Positions 5,790 to 6,244 of a DNA stretch of 6,244 bases are shown one piece after another. The DNA lies in assembly GCA_025464915.1 (NCBI GenBank), contig JAODNF010000480.1, forward strand, positions 1-6,244. Direction: 5' to 3'. The translations under genes were made by a program, and so were the position numbers. Every line of letters starts with the position of its first letter. Positions within the stretch are counted from its first letter, which is position 1. The notes below the pieces were generated by a model. The model was not told the DNA's origin and searched no databases. It was given only the letters and a program-made list of their open reading frames with translations. Source of the DNA: Frankiales bacterium. Lineage in GTDB: Bacteria; Actinomycetota; Actinomycetes; Mycobacteriales; SCTD01.

Positions 5790-6244
5790 ATGGTGTCCCT
5801 GCAGGACAAGCTGACCGAGCTCGCGACCGAGCTCAACGTTCCCGGCGTCGTTGCGGGCATCGTGCGCGGCGGCCAGACCGAGATCGCGGTTCACGGCGTC
5901 ACCAACGTCGACCACCCGCTCGCCGTCGACGAGGACACGCTGTTCCAGTTCGGCTCCACCGGGAAGACGGTCACCGCCACGGCGATCATGGTGCTGGTCG
6001 AGAAGGGGCTGCTCGACCTCGGCGCCACCGTCCGGACCTACCTGCCCGAGCTGACCCTCACCGATGAGGACGTCGCCGCCAAGGTCACCGTCCTGCAGCT
6101 GCTCAACCACACCGCCGGCTGGATGGGCGACGTGTTCGAGGACACCGGCGACGGCGACGATGCCCTCGAGAAGTACGTCGCTTACATGGCGACCCTCCCT
6201 CAGGTGTCGCCCCTCGGCTCCGCTCCGTCGTACAACAACGCGTC
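5790..6244 (+). CDS. Serine hydrolase, beta-lactamase/class C family (3' partial)
   Basis: The first 151 codons of a gene that continues past the window. The product is a beta-lactamase-family serine hydrolase (PF00144 type: class C beta-lactamases, DD-peptidases and esterases such as EstB). The catalytic S-x-x-K motif is in FQFGSTGKTVTATA, with nucleophile Ser56 and Lys59. The LLNHTAGW motif is at 104-111. The second catalytic motif Y-x-N is in SYNN (Tyr148, Asn150). The N terminus (VSLQDKLTELATELNVPGVV) is an amphipathic helix leading into the first strand. There is no signal peptide or lipobox, so the enzyme is probably cytoplasmic and more likely an esterase or amide hydrolase than a secreted beta-lactamase. 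The C-terminal third motif (KTG/HxG type) lies outside the window, so substrate cannot be inferred. Strong Shine-Dalgarno and twin dyads upstream indicate tight control by the neighbouring TetR protein. Confidence 0.9.
   Translation, partial: MVSLQDKLTELATELNVPGVVAGIVRGGQTEIAVHGVTNVDHPLAVDEDTLFQFGSTGKTVTATAIMVLVEKGLLDLGATVRTYLPELTLTDEDVAAKVTVLQLLNHTAGWMGDVFEDTGDGDDALEKYVAYMATLPQVSPLGSAPSYNNA

Noticed and set aside
5748..6110. Minus-strand frame opposite the serine hydrolase
   Set aside because: No domain, and it covers a hydrolase with S-x-x-K and Y-x-N motifs and a perfect ribosome site.

Overview
The window comes from a GC-rich chromosome. Third codon positions are almost all G or C, GTG starts are common, and several starts lack a Shine-Dalgarno sequence and look leaderless. 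Together with the gene families and their order, this points to a high-GC actinobacterium. A Nocardioides-like or other Propionibacteriales host is my guess, but the sequence alone does not fix the genus. No RNA gene, insertion sequence, CRISPR array or phage gene was seen.

Left part (1-4471) is the conserved actinobacterial MoxR/DUF58 membrane locus. In order it holds the end of a DUF4350 protein, a MoxR AAA+ ATPase and a DUF58 protein (all +), then a SpoIIM-like multi-pass membrane protein (-) and an RDD-family membrane protein (+). The three + genes are chained by 4-nt and 1-nt overlaps and are probably one translationally coupled operon. From memory, gene order and strands match the M. 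tuberculosis Rv3690-Rv3695 region (moxR2, DUF58, SpoIIM-like on the opposite strand, RDD). The likely theme is an ATPase chaperone acting with a von Willebrand A-like partner on membrane or envelope proteins. The exact role is not established.

Right part (4472-6244) is unrelated. It holds a small secreted protein with three cysteines (-), a divergent TetR-family regulator (+), and the first 151 codons of a cytoplasmic serine hydrolase of the beta-lactamase/class C family (+), which runs off the end. The TetR-hydrolase pair is linked by a compact control region: a consensus -35 hexamer overlapping the tetR stop codon, two CTTAC-N3-GTAAG dyads 19 bp apart, and a perfect Shine-Dalgarno overlapping the second dyad. 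The simplest reading is that the TetR protein represses the hydrolase from these dyads.

Intergenic space is short everywhere. The most notable non-coding structures are the twin TetR-type dyads (5747-5778), two overlapping dyads just before the tetR start (5091-5124), and a 14-bp direct repeat in the convergent gap after the DUF58 gene (2493-2553). I do not see a clearly new multi-gene system; the best leads are these regulatory structures and the functionally unsolved MoxR-DUF58-SpoIIM-RDD module.
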